DNA of 64,000 nucleotides from Streptomyces sp. NBC_01283 (GTDB lineage Bacteria > Actinomycetota > Actinomycetes > Streptomycetales > Streptomycetaceae), in contig NZ_CP108430.1 of NCBI RefSeq assembly GCF_041435335.1, forward strand, positions 5,307,001 through 5,371,000. Reading direction: 5' to 3'. The position numbers and the translations under genes are program-made. Position 1 is the stretch's first letter. Every line of letters begins with the position of its first letter. A model generated the notes under the pieces. That model saw nothing but the letters and a program-made list of their open reading frames with translations, made no database searches and was not told the DNA's origin. Shown piece by piece: positions 1 to 7,364 of this stretch.

Positions 1-2
1 TG

Positions 3-296
3 CGGATGGCGGGGGAGAGTGCGGCTCTGCGGGCGGTGTGGTCGGAGGCCTGCCATGACTCGGAGGAGACGCTGATCGCGATCCTGGCGGAGAGGGAGGG
101 TCACGGACCGGAGGTAGGGCCACGGGCAGAGGTGGCCTCACTGGAGCTGCGGCTCGTGGCGGGTGTGGCCAGCGCGGCGGTTCGGGTGGCGGTGGAGACC
201 TGGGCGGCCGGTGACGAACCGGCCGGGGGAGAGGCGGGCCCCGCCGCTCTGGCGGAACGCTGCATCGAGGCCCTGGAGGGCTTCCGCTGGCCGTAG
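3..296 (+). CDS. C-terminal part of a TetR-family regulator (partial)
   Basis: The reading frame is open from the window edge to a TAG at 294-296, so the N-terminal DNA-binding half lies outside. The visible 97 residues are an alanine-, leucine- and glutamate-rich helical segment ending in GFRWP. It looks like the ligand-binding C-terminal domain of TetR/AcrR regulators, with aromatic and acidic positions in a Trp-Ser-Glu-Ala region and in an Ala-Val-Glu-Thr-Trp helix. An internal ATG at 6 is unlikely to be the true start because the frame continues upstream. The family call rests on composition and pattern only, and no target gene can be named. Confidence 0.5.
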   Translation, partial: RMAGESAALRAVWSEACHDSEETLIAILAEREGHGPEVGPRAEVASLELRLVAGVASAAVRVAVETWAAGDEPAGGEAGPAALAERCIEALEGFRWP

Positions 297-356
297 GACA
301 CGGGTGTGGCGGGCCCTAGTGCCCGTGGGAGCCCACTCCCGACGGGACGAAAGTCC

Positions 357-388
357 GTTTGTGTCTGTTTGAGGTCCGAGCTTGTTTA
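357..388 (+). promoter_or_regulatory. GTTT repeats upstream of fruR, possible autoregulatory operator
   Basis: The 162-bp gap before fruR holds three GTTTG/GTTTA half-sites beginning at 357, 367 and 384, roughly one and one and a half helical turns apart. DeoR-family repressors commonly bind direct TTTG-type repeats near their own promoters. A -10-like TAGTCT lies at 408-413. Assignment as the FruR operator is inference. Confidence 0.25.
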
Positions 389-458
389 CTTTGCGGGAAC
401 CTGGTCGTAGTCTGCGAGTGAAACCACAGGGTCGGGCATTACTCGGAGGCGAACGGAC

Positions 459-1220
459 ATGTACGCACCGGAGCGGCAGCAGGAGATTCTGCGGCTCGCG
501 CGGGACGGCGGGCGGGTCGACGTGCTGTCGCTCGCCGAGGAGTTCAAGGTCACCGCGGAGACCATCCGGCGTGACCTGAAGGCCCTGGACCGGGCGGGAC
601 TCGTGCGCCGCGTGCACGGTGGTGCCATACCGGCGGGACGCCTCGACTTCGAGCCCGACCTCGCCGAGCGGGAGGGCACGGCGGCCGACGAGAAGGACCG
701 CATCGCGCACGCCGCCCTCGCCGAACTCCCGGCCGAGGGCAGCGTCATCCTGGACGCGGGCTCGACCGTCGCACGCCTGGCGGCCTCGCTCCCGCTGGAA
801 GCGACGTTCACCGTCGTGACGCACGGCCTTCCCACCGCCGCCCGCCTCGCCGACCACCCCGGCATCCAGCTCCACCTCATCGGGGGCCGCGTCCGCAGCC
901 GTACGCGGGCCGCCGTCGACGCGTGGGCGCTGCGGGCGTACGGAGAGATCCGCGCCGACGTCCTCTTCGTCGCCGCGAACGGCTTCTCCGCGGAAGCCGG
1001 CCTGACCACCCCCGACCTCGCCGAAGCGGCGGTCAAGCGCGCGGCGATCGGCGCGGCCCGCCGCGTGGTGCTCCTCGCGGACTCCACGAAGCACGGCCAG
1101 GAACACTTCGCCCGCTTCGGCGACCTCACGGACGTGGACCTCCTGATCACCGACACCGGCCTCACCCCCGCGGAAGCCACGGAGATCGAGAAGGGCGGCA
1201 CGGAGGTGGTGCGGGTATGA
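459..1220 (+). CDS. fruR: DeoR-family repressor of the fructose operon
   Basis: This 253-aa cytoplasmic regulator has an N-terminal winged helix (residues about 5-57) with the DeoR signature around ETIRRDLKALDRAGLVRRVH. A DeoRC sugar-phosphate sensor domain follows, including a DAGSTV loop near residue 97. Family members repress sugar PTS operons and release DNA when fructose-1-phosphate binds. The ATG at 459 has a good ribosome site (GGAGG about 8 nt upstream). It overlaps the next possible start at 1217 by ATGA, so it is probably co-transcribed with fruK and fruA. The name comes from family and context. It remains intact although the transporter gene downstream is split. Confidence 0.88.
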   Translation: MYAPERQQEILRLARDGGRVDVLSLAEEFKVTAETIRRDLKALDRAGLVRRVHGGAIPAGRLDFEPDLAEREGTAADEKDRIAHAALAELPAEGSVILDAGSTVARLAASLPLEATFTVVTHGLPTAARLADHPGIQLHLIGGRVRSRTRAAVDAWALRAYGEIRADVLFVAANGFSAEAGLTTPDLAEAAVKRAAIGAARRVVLLADSTKHGQEHFARFGDLTDVDLLITDTGLTPAEATEIEKGGTEVVRV

Positions 1221-1312
1221 GCGGCGGGGACGCGCACGGCGTGGACAAGAACGGCCCCCGCACGCACGCGGGCAGTGGTAAGCAGTTCGGCACAGAAACG
1301 GTACGCACGCGC

Positions 1313-2260
1313 ATGATCCTCACCGTCACCCCCAACCCCTCCCTCGACCGCACCTACGAGGTCCCCTCGCTGGAGCGCGGTGAGGTCATCCGGGCCACCG
1401 GTGACCGGATGGACCCGGGCGGCAAGGGCGTCAACGTATCGAGGGCGGTCGCGGCGGCCGGTGCGGCGACGCTCGCCGTCCTGCCGCTCGGCGGTGCGCC
1501 CGGCGCGCTCGTCGCCCAGCTCCTCGACGAGCAGGGCATCGAGGTCGCGCCGGTCCCGGTCGCGGGCCAGACCCGTTCCAACATCGCGGTGGCCGAACCG
1601 GACGGCACCCTCACCAAGATCAACGCCACCGGCCCCGAACTGACGCGGGCGGAGGCCGAGTCGCTGCTCTCCGCCGTGCGGGAGCGGTCCTCCGGCGCCG
1701 ACTGGATCGCGTGCTGCGGCAGCCTGCCGCGCGGCCTCGCCCCTTCCTGGTACGCCGACCTGGTGGCCCGCGCGCACGCCGCCGGCGCCCGGATCGCCCT
1801 CGACACCTCGGGCCCGGCCCTGCTCGCCGCCCTCGGCGAACGCCCCGAGGTCGTCAAGCCGAACGCGGAGGAGCTCGCCGAAGCGGTGGGCCGCCCCCTG
1901 GCGACGGTCGGCGACGCGGTCAAGGCGGCCGAAGAGCTGCGGCAGCTGGGCGCGCGGGCCGTGCTCGCCAGCCTCGGCGCGGACGGCCAGCTCCTGGTGG
2001 ACGACACGGGCACGTACTTCGGCAGCGCACCGGTCGACGCCGTACGCAGCAACGTCGGCGCCGGTGACTCCTCCCTGGCCGGTTTCCTCGTCGCGGGCGG
2101 CACCGGCGCCACCGCCCTCGCCTCGGCCGTGGCGCACGGCGCGGCAGCGGTCCAGCTCCCCGGCAGCGCGATGCCGACCCCCGCGGATCTCGCGCCCGAC
2201 GCGGTCACCGTCACGACGGAGGTCCCCCTGGACCGCGTACTGACGGAGCCGGCGCCATGA
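1313..2260 (+). CDS. fruK: 1-phosphofructokinase
   Basis: A 315-aa PfkB-family kinase that phosphorylates fructose-1-phosphate, the product of PTS import, to fructose-1,6-bisphosphate in the cytosol. The N-terminus MILTVTPNPSLDRTY is diagnostic of the FruK/LacC branch. The GGKGVNVSRA motif sits near residue 38, and the C-terminal NVGAGDSSLAGF anion-hole/catalytic Asp motif lies near residue 250. The start at 1313 gives the usual family length. An upstream ATG at 1217 in the same frame overlaps the fruR stop and would add 32 residues not typical of the family, but could couple translation. Its substrate supply depends on FruA, which is interrupted here. Confidence 0.92.
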   Translation: MILTVTPNPSLDRTYEVPSLERGEVIRATGDRMDPGGKGVNVSRAVAAAGAATLAVLPLGGAPGALVAQLLDEQGIEVAPVPVAGQTRSNIAVAEPDGTLTKINATGPELTRAEAESLLSAVRERSSGADWIACCGSLPRGLAPSWYADLVARAHAAGARIALDTSGPALLAALGERPEVVKPNAEELAEAVGRPLATVGDAVKAAEELRQLGARAVLASLGADGQLLVDDTGTYFGSAPVDAVRSNVGAGDSSLAGFLVAGGTGATALASAVAHGAAAVQLPGSAMPTPADLAPDAVTVTTEVPLDRVLTEPAP

Positions 2261-3278
2261 CCCCCACCCACACCCACACCCAGTCCCCCCTCTCCACCCC
2301 CGTCCCCACCCCCGCCCTCCGGGCGATACGCGTGCGAAGGAGCCCGCGATGAGCGAGATGATCACCGCGGAACTGGTCGACCTCGAAATCGACAGGTCCG
2401 CAGGAACCAAGGAAGCGGCGGCCCGTGCCCTCGCCGAGCGCATGGTGGCCCTGGGCCGGGTGACCGATCTGGACGGGTTCCTCGCCGACGTGGCGGCCCG
2501 CGAGGCGCAGATGCCGACCGGCCTCGACGGCGGCATCGGCATCCCGCACTGCCGCAGCGCCCACGTCACCGAGCCGACCCTGGCCTTCGGCCGCTCGGCC
2601 GAGGGGATCGACTTCGGGGCGCCGGACGGTCCGGCCGACCTCATCTTCCTGATCGCGGCTCCGGCGGGCGCCGACGACGCACACCTGACGATTCTCTCGT
2701 CGCTGGCACGGCAGTTGATGGACGAGGAGTTCACGACAGCGCTGCGGGCGGCGCAGGACGCCCAAACGGCAACGGACTTGATCCGGGGCAACGGGCAGGC
2801 GAGCGGGGAACAACCCGCGCGCAGCGCGGCAGAAGAAACGGCGGACCCGCAACCGGAAGACCCCGCACCCCCGGCGGAGCCGTTCCGTATCGTCGCCGTC
2901 ACGTCCTGCCCCACAGGCATCGCCCACACCTACATGGCAGCCGAGTCCCTGGAAAACGCCGCCCGCGAGGCGGGCGTAGAGGTCACGGTGGAGACCCAGG
3001 GCTCAGCAGGCTTCACCCGCCTCGACCCGGCGGTCATCGAAGCCGCGGACGGCGTCATCTTCGCCCACGACGTCCCCGTACGGGACAAGGACCGCTTCGC
3101 CGGAAAGCCCACGGTCGACGTCGGCGTGAAGGCAGGCATCAGCAGGCCGGCCGAGCTCATCACGGAGGTCAGGGCGAAGGCCGCCCGCGGCGAGATCACC
3201 TCGGGTGCCAAGGCGAGCCCGGTGGACGACGCGGGTGAGAGCGGGGACGGCTACGGCACCAAGCTCCGCAAGTGGCTG

Positions 3279-3313
3279 ATGTCCGGCGTCGGGTACCTGA
3301 GTCAAGACACTTG
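3279..3313 (+). other. attL of the AICE
   Basis: The chromosomal arm carries ATGT (3279-3282) five bases left of the central GT at 3288-3289. The element arm has TAC at 3294-3296, then 12 bases, then ACTTG at 3309-3313. Both arms are mirror images of the corresponding arms at the other end (17175-17209). The exact crossover dinucleotide is inferred from this symmetry and from restoration of the fruA frame. Confidence 0.8.
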
Positions 3314-3337
3314 GAGAAAGTGCAGGTCAGAGACGCT

Positions 3338-3451
3338 ATGGATGAAGAGTTGGAACTTTGGGCGACCCGTCAGGCGGCCAAGGTACCGAAGATTCCCGCT
3401 GAAGTCCTGCGGGAGCTGGCTGATGAACTGGGCATCGATCTGGGCGAGTAA
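3338..3451 (+). CDS. Small acidic protein at the left end of the AICE
   Basis: A 37-aa frame starting MDEELELWATRQAAK and ending DELGIDLGE with TAA at 3449-3451. A GTG at 3320 would extend it to 43 residues, with GGAG only 3 nt upstream of it. The peptide is a charged, probably all-helical protein of the antitoxin or DNA-binding accessory size class. It is followed 15 bp later by a perfect terminator, which supports real transcription from the attL side. No family is recognised. A recombination directionality factor is one possibility because no other candidate is obvious. Confidence 0.5.
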   Translation: MDEELELWATRQAAKVPKIPAEVLRELADELGIDLGE

Positions 3452-3466
3452 CCCGGCACGAAGGAA

Positions 3467-3497
3467 GAGGGCCCCACCCGTTGCGGGAGGGGCCCTC
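3467..3497 (+). terminator. Strong hairpin terminator after the small AICE gene
   Basis: GAGGGCCCC at 3467-3475 pairs with GGGGCCCTC at 3489-3497, and an inner CCCG/CGGG continues the stem around a TTG loop with one A-A mismatch. It probably stops transcription entering from fruA and the small ORF. Confidence 0.75.
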
Positions 3498-3660
3498 TGT
3501 CGCGTGGTTCCTGCCAGGGTTCCTTTGTAGAGCTACCCGTCCGGCAGGCTCAGATGGAGCCGAACTTGTGTAACAGAGTTGGCCGGTGGCGGCCTGCCTC
3601 AGAGTCGTGCCAGTTGGCGGATCTCTGGTAGTCCTGGATCGACGACCGAGATGCCTTGGA

Positions 3661-4143
3661 TCACGTGCATCCCCAGAGGGAGATGGCAACGCCAAGGATG
3701 GTGACTCCTACAGGGCCAGTCGCAACGGCCGCGCCAAGCCCCGTAACGCCCAGCGAAGACGCACACTTCCAAACCTGCTGTTGTTGCTTCGAGGTCAGGG
3801 AAGGGCCGCCGGTGTACCGGTAGTTCTTTCCCTTATAAGTGAAGCAGCCAACCGACGAAGAGCAGTACTGAGTCTTAGGTACTTCCTTGAAGACGCGCTT
3901 GCCGCACTTTGAGCCGGGCGGGCAGTACTTCTTCGTCGTTACGCACTTCTTGGAGGGCGCGCAGACGCGCTTTGATGCCGCGTGCGCGGGTGCCGCTGGT
4001 CCAATGCTGAGAAACAGCACTGCGAGAGCGGTGAATGCCGCCGCGAACAGCAGCTGTAGGGACCTCCTGTTGGGCCCTGAAGTCAGAGCATTTCTACTGG
4101 CTTGCACTTCAAATCTCCCCGAAAGGCCCACACGTTGGGCCAT
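3661..4143 (-). CDS. Secreted cysteine-rich protein of unknown function
   Basis: With the start at 4143 (MAQRVGLSGRF) the protein has 160 residues. It has a basic N-region, a hydrophobic core (LLFAAAFTALAVLFLSIGPA) and an AHA-A signal-peptidase site. The mature part begins ASKRVCAPSKKC, is rich in lysine, and holds eight cysteines, enough for four disulfides. Its last 35 residues form a glycine-rich hydrophobic stretch bounded by two cysteines (WKC ... WGCT). An upstream ATG at 4203 adds 20 residues and disturbs the signal peptide. The gene lies alone, facing attL, and its base composition is visibly less GC-rich than the neighbours. No family is recognised. The architecture would suit a secreted antibacterial peptide or a surface-exclusion factor, but this is inference. 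Confidence 0.6.
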   Translation of the reverse strand: MAQRVGLSGRFEVQASRNALTSGPNRRSLQLLFAAAFTALAVLFLSIGPAAPAHAASKRVCAPSKKCVTTKKYCPPGSKCGKRVFKEVPKTQYCSSSVGCFTYKGKNYRYTGGPSLTSKQQQQVWKCASSLGVTGLGAAVATGPVGVTILGVAISLWGCT

Positions 4144-4255
4144 TTTGCGTTCTTCAAGTCGTGACGGTGGTCCTGCGACTTGTGGTCCACAGCAACATCC
4201 CATATAGGGACGACAGTTGCATCCCCCTGGAAAAGGTTACGCAAGGTAAAAGCCT

Positions 4256-4420
4256 TTAGGCCCTTAAGGAAAGGGCTTTAGTCCTTTCCTGGGAGGTTGC
4301 GGCATAAGTGCTGATGATCCGGGCGGCGTTGCAGGCGTTGAACTGTTGCCGGGCCTCGTTGTCCGCGTACGCGATGACGTGCTTCGGGTCGGTGAGCCGG
4401 AGGGGAATCTCGTCAGTCTG
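4256..4420 (-). pseudogene. Orphan 3' end of a degraded coding gene
   Basis: On the minus strand the frame from 4420 to the TAA at 4256-4258 has strongly G/C-biased third positions. It reads through segments such as PLRLTDPKHVIAYADNEARQ and FNACNAARIIST. It contains no ATG, GTG or TTG, and the frame decays upstream of about 4420, just before the Nudix gene. It therefore looks like the C-terminal remnant of a lost gene rather than a complete small ORF. The parent family is not recognised. A 7-bp inverted repeat (4268-4274 with 4283-4289) lies inside its last codons. Confidence 0.4.
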
Positions 4421-4496
4421 ACGCGAAAAGGCCGAACTTGCGTCCGGTCCTCGATCGGTCTGAGATCCTGGAGACCGATCGAGAGGGGCCGCAGGT

Positions 4497-5030
4497 ATGG
4501 AGTGGAAGACCCACGGAGAGCGTCAGGTCTACACCAACAAGTGGGTGAATCTGTGTCTGGTCGACGTCCAACAACCCGACGGACGCAGGTGGGAGTACCA
4601 CGTCGTTCGCCTTCGGCATCTGGCCGTTGCCGCCGTGGTGAACGATCGGCAAGAGGTCCTGATGATGTGGAGGCATCGCTTCATCACGGACTCGTGGGCC
4701 TGGGAGCTGCCCATGGGCCTGGTGGAGGAGGGCGAGACTCCCGAGGAGGCGGCGGCCCGCGAAGTGCTGGAAGAGACGGGTTATCAACCTGGCCCGGTCA
4801 AGTCCCTCATCTACGCCGAGCCCGCCAACGGGATCACTGATTCACAGCACCACGTCTTCCGCATTGACGGCGCCACCTACGCGGGGCCTCCGACCGAGAA
4901 GAACGAGTCGGACCGCATCGAGTGGATTCCCCTCTCGGAGGTGCGAGGGATGATCGACCGCAAGGAGATCGTGAGCAGTGGATCGCTCGTCGGCCTCCTC
5001 TACCTGCTCATGGATGAATCGATCCGCTGA
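4497..5030 (+). CDS. Nudix hydrolase, AICE Pif-like
   Basis: This 177-aa protein carries a complete Nudix box at residues about 74-96. It begins GLVEEGETPEEAAAREVLEE and follows with TGY, matching GX5EX7REUXEEXGU with all metal-binding glutamates. It resembles ADP-ribose pyrophosphatase-type hydrolases that cleave nucleoside diphosphates linked to another moiety. In pSAM2-type elements a Nudix protein (Pif) gives recipients immunity to redundant transfer, and the position next to the element's regulator suggests the same here. The substrate is unknown. The last 23 bp overlap tail-to-tail with the convergent HTH/TPR gene. Start chosen at 4497, with a GAGAGGGG stretch upstream. Confidence 0.85.
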   Translation: MEWKTHGERQVYTNKWVNLCLVDVQQPDGRRWEYHVVRLRHLAVAAVVNDRQEVLMMWRHRFITDSWAWELPMGLVEEGETPEEAAAREVLEETGYQPGPVKSLIYAEPANGITDSQHHVFRIDGATYAGPPTEKNESDRIEWIPLSEVRGMIDRKEIVSSGSLVGLLYLLMDESIR

Positions 5031-6348
5031 CCGGCGGTAGGAGTGCCCGTAGCCGCGCCTCGAAGGAGAGGGCTACGGGCTCCTGCCTGTGCGGAGCCAG
5101 CTGGTCGTAGAACTCCCTGAGATGCCCCGTCACCCGCTCGGAGGCCACCGCTGATGCGGGCGCCAAAGCCTGCGTGGCCGTGTCGCACGCCTGATCAATC
5201 TTGCCTTGATCCAACTGAGTGCGTGCCAGCCAGAACGAGTGGAACGCGCGACCGCGCTGATTAGCTTGGTCCTCCCGCCGTATCGCATCTGCGATCAGCG
5301 GTTCCGCAGTTGCGGCCTCGCCCAACTGCCCGTGAGCGATACCGGTGTCCACTATGAGCTTCGGTTCGTTGAAGTAGGCCACCCACGAAGGGTCGACGTC
5401 GCTCTCCTGGATTTGCTCGAAGTGCCGGTGCGCCTCCCCGATGGCCCGGTGAGTGGAGCTCTTGTTGCCGAGAGTGGCGTGCGCGAAGGCTTCCCGCATG
5501 GACAACATCGACAGAACGCGTGGGGTGGTGCCTAGTGCGGGCCGGGCCTGATCTTGGGCGGCGGTCACGAACGCTAGGGAGTCCGCGGGCTTGTCCTGAT
5601 AGGTGGCCTGCAAGCTCATGCAGGCAAGGACGTTCGCCATGGTCTGACGGTCGTCGCTCTCCTTAGCCAGCTGCAATGCCTGCGTGAAGTAGGCGCGGGC
5701 CTGGTTGTACTGGCGAGCATCGAAGTACGTCCACCCTGCAAGGCGAGCCAGCTCGGCCGCGACCCCGTACAGGCCGTTCTGAATGGTGGCAGGTCGGCTC
5801 TCTTCCAGTAGCCCGACCACGTAGCGCAGCTGCCCGACGATGGCCGGCCGTAGCGCCTCGCCCCCATGCTGGTCATCCCGTCGCCAATAGTCCTCGATGG
5901 ACGATTGAAACGCTTTGAGCGTGGCTGAGTTGAGGCTCGTCCTGGAGGTCAACGCCAAAATGCTGTCGACATCAGGCCCTGGCAGGGAAGCGTGAGTGCT
6001 CCTATCTGCTTCTGGCTCCTGGGGCACCTCAGACTCGGCAACTCCAAGGGTCTCCGGTGTCTCCCAAAGCCGCCGAGCGAGCCCGAGCATGTGCCCTGGG
6101 ATGCGCAAGCCATCCGCAATGCGCTCGACCACGTCCATGTGGAGCAACTGGCGGCGCCCGGCCATTACTTCACCGACTCGACTCGGCGTCAGCTCGCATC
6201 TCCTGGCGATCATCGATGGGTAGATGCCTGCCTTGACCTTCACTATCCGGAAGATCTGGGCGAAGTCGCGTCCCTGGCACGCAGCAATCATCTCGGGATC
6301 GGTGAGCAGCCCGGCAGGGAGTTCCTGCGCACGGGCCTGCTCGGTCAT
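5008..6348 (-). CDS. HTH transcriptional regulator with TPR-like C-terminal domain
   Basis: A 446-aa regulator, starting MTEQARAQEL at 6348 with GGGAG seven bases upstream. An in-frame ATG at 6408 lacks such a site and lies in the operator region. Residues about 28-90 form an XRE-like helix-turn-helix (IYPSMIARRCELTPSRVGEVM). The rest is a run of helical repeats of the tetratricopeptide kind (ARAYFTQALQLAKESDDRQT and similar). Proteins of this build accompany Nudix genes in many Streptomyces elements, where TPR domains may bind a peptide or protein signal. It is divergent from a three-gene mini-operon, with palindromes between them that are probably its binding sites. Confidence 0.8.
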   Translation of the reverse strand: MTEQARAQELPAGLLTDPEMIAACQGRDFAQIFRIVKVKAGIYPSMIARRCELTPSRVGEVMAGRRQLLHMDVVERIADGLRIPGHMLGLARRLWETPETLGVAESEVPQEPEADRSTHASLPGPDVDSILALTSRTSLNSATLKAFQSSIEDYWRRDDQHGGEALRPAIVGQLRYVVGLLEESRPATIQNGLYGVAAELARLAGWTYFDARQYNQARAYFTQALQLAKESDDRQTMANVLACMSLQATYQDKPADSLAFVTAAQDQARPALGTTPRVLSMLSMREAFAHATLGNKSSTHRAIGEAHRHFEQIQESDVDPSWVAYFNEPKLIVDTGIAHGQLGEAATAEPLIADAIRREDQANQRGRAFHSFWLARTQLDQGKIDQACDTATQALAPASAVASERVTGHLREFYDQLAPHRQEPVALSFEARLRALLPPVSGSIHP

Positions 6349-6385
6349 CGTGAAGCTCCCACGGACTACCCAACGTTGCGGTGTG

Positions 6386-6417
6386 TCACCACTGGTGATG
6401 TTACCCAAGTTGGGTAA
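6386..6417. promoter_or_regulatory. Two adjacent perfect palindromes in the divergent promoter region
   Basis: TCACCA-C-TGGTGA spans 6386-6398 and TTACCCAA-G-TTGGGTAA spans 6401-6417. A further TACCCAACGTTG half-match starts at 6367. They lie 38-69 bp upstream of the HTH/TPR start and about 140 bp from the mini-operon, so they are good operator candidates for the HTH/TPR protein. Confidence 0.55.
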
Positions 6418-6555
6418 TCAGCTGGGCCTTTCTGCGTGGTTGTCGAACTCGCGAAACTTCGAGCATGGAGAGCGAACAGATGCCAGCGGCTGGCCCGGTG
6501 GCGCGGGCCCTCCGGCCTGGAGTCGATTCGTTCCCCCGGCAAGGAGGAGGCGCAA

Positions 6556-6777
6556 GTGATCTACTACGCGGTTCGACCGGCTGTCGGTGCGCTCATGGTG
6601 GATGACCGCACCGGCAAGGCGGGTGTTGTCATGGGGCACGAGGGCCCGCACGTACAACTCCGCCCGCCTCGCGGGGGAAGAGAGTGGGAAGTCCCGCTCG
6701 AAGCCCTCCGCCAACCCACCCAATCCGAAGAGCTGAGCGCCAAGGTGTCGGTCGCCAACGGGCGGTGGGGGCTGTGA
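6556..6777 (+). CDS. Small conserved actinobacterial protein (first gene of mini-operon)
   Basis: A 73-aa protein starting with GTG at 6556, with a near-perfect AAGGAGGAG ribosome site 6-7 bases upstream. A longer frame from 6436 has no such site. It reads VIYYAVRPAVGALMVDDRTG and ends VSVANGRWGL, a compact beta-rich protein with a conserved PHVQLRPPRGG patch. No enzymatic motif is visible. Its stop overlaps the GTG of the next gene, so translation is coupled. Such pairs are common beside HTH/TPR regulators in Streptomyces, but the function is unknown. Confidence 0.7.
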   Translation: MIYYAVRPAVGALMVDDRTGKAGVVMGHEGPHVQLRPPRGGREWEVPLEALRQPTQSEELSAKVSVANGRWGL

Positions 6778-7010
6778 GTACCCGGGCCGTTCTCCAGCAT
6801 GAGACGTGGACGCTCGAACCTGACCGAGAACCTGACGCAGAGCCGACGACGTACGCCATGCAGTGTGCTGTGGACGGTGAGACGTCACCCGGCAGTGAGG
6901 ACTTTGCCGAGCCCCAAGACTGGGTCTTCGAGCATTGCGGCAAGAACCCGTCACACCACACCTACCGCGAGATCATCACGCGTCCGTGGCGGGCTTGGAG
7001 GCGAACCTGA
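6774..7010 (+). CDS. Small conserved protein, DUF7848-like
   Basis: A 78-aa protein from GTG at 6774 (GTGA overlap with the previous stop). It reads VSTRAVLQHETWTLEPDREP near the start and continues to EHCGKNPSHHTYREIITRPW. Two cysteines plus two adjacent histidines near the C-terminal half could bind metal. From memory it resembles the family catalogued as DUF7848, found next to HTH/TPR regulators in Streptomyces. The role is unknown. Confidence 0.65.
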   Translation: MSTRAVLQHETWTLEPDREPDAEPTTYAMQCAVDGETSPGSEDFAEPQDWVFEHCGKNPSHHTYREIITRPWRAWRRT

Positions 7011-7129
7011 TGCGCCAAGCGATCACCTGGTTGGGACAGTTCACCGGCCCACTGCTGATCATCATGATCTCCGGATCGTGCGGCCTGGTCATCGGCTTCA
7101 CTCTGGCGTCTAGCTCGACTCTCCTCTGA
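7010..7129 (+). CDS. 39-aa single-span membrane peptide
   Basis: The ATG at 7010 shares its A with the preceding TGA, so it is translationally coupled as the third gene of the mini-operon. The peptide has one hydrophobic segment (TGPLLIIMISGSCGLVIGFT) flanked by a short basic N-terminus. This is typical of a small membrane protein. The function is unknown, and the operon position suggests it acts with the two preceding proteins. Confidence 0.55.
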   Translation: MRQAITWLGQFTGPLLIIMISGSCGLVIGFTLASSSTLL

Positions 7130-7132
7130 ACG

Positions 7133-7198
7133 CCCGTCCCCACCGACTGAAGCCGATCGACGTGTTCCCCCACGTTCTGCGGGCTCGGTGGGGACGGG
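7133..7198. repeat. Hairpin 1 of a structured cluster, possible terminator of the mini-operon
   Basis: CCCGTCCCCACCGA (7133-7146) is the exact inverse of TCGGTGGGGACGGG (7185-7198), with a 38-base loop that contains a small nested ACGTG/CACGT stem. It begins 3 bp after the mini-operon ends. Confidence 0.6.
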
Positions 7199-7275
7199 TT
7201 CCACATCTGCATCCGGCCTTGACCGGAAGACCCGATCCCCGCCCTTGATGCGAGCGGCGGGCACGAACAGCAAGA

Positions 7276-7321
7276 GACCGGACCACCCCTCAGCCTGGAC
7301 AGCATTCCGGGTGGTCCGGTC
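7276..7321. repeat. Hairpin 2 of the structured cluster
   Basis: A perfect 13-bp inverted repeat: GACCGGACCACCC at 7276-7288 and GGGTGGTCCGGTC at 7309-7321. It lies in non-coding DNA with no adjacent gene end. Confidence 0.55.
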
Positions 7322-7339
7322 GCGGAAGCCCTGATCAGG

Positions 7340-7364
7340 ACCCCGGTGCCGATGGTACCGGGGT
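7340..7364. repeat. Hairpin 3 of the structured cluster
   Basis: ACCCCGGT (7340-7347) pairs with ACCGGGGT (7357-7364) around a nine-base loop. It is the third strong stem within 232 bp. Confidence 0.5.

Larger units (their letters stand above)
2349..3530 (+). pseudogene. fruA: 5' fragment of fructose PTS enzyme IIABC, truncated by AICE insertion
   Basis: Residues 1-150 are a fructose-type EIIA domain with the phospho-histidine in IPHCRS (near residue 67). A linker leads to an EIIB domain with the phospho-cysteine in TSCPTGIAHT (near residue 187). The frame then reads GTKLRKWLMSGV, the normal entry to EIIC, and at 3290 passes into mobile-element DNA, adding about 79 foreign residues before stopping at 3530. 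The membrane EIIC domain is 13.9 kb away at 17201-18269. Joining 3289 to 17201 restores one open frame of 669 codons reading GVSYMVPF. The fragment could still make soluble EIIAB but cannot transport fructose. A GAAGGAG ribosome site precedes the ATG. Confidence 0.93.

Noticed and set aside
386..2929. An 847-codon minus-strand frame across fruR, fruK and fruA
   Set aside because: It is antisense to three clearly conserved genes and shows typical shadow composition.
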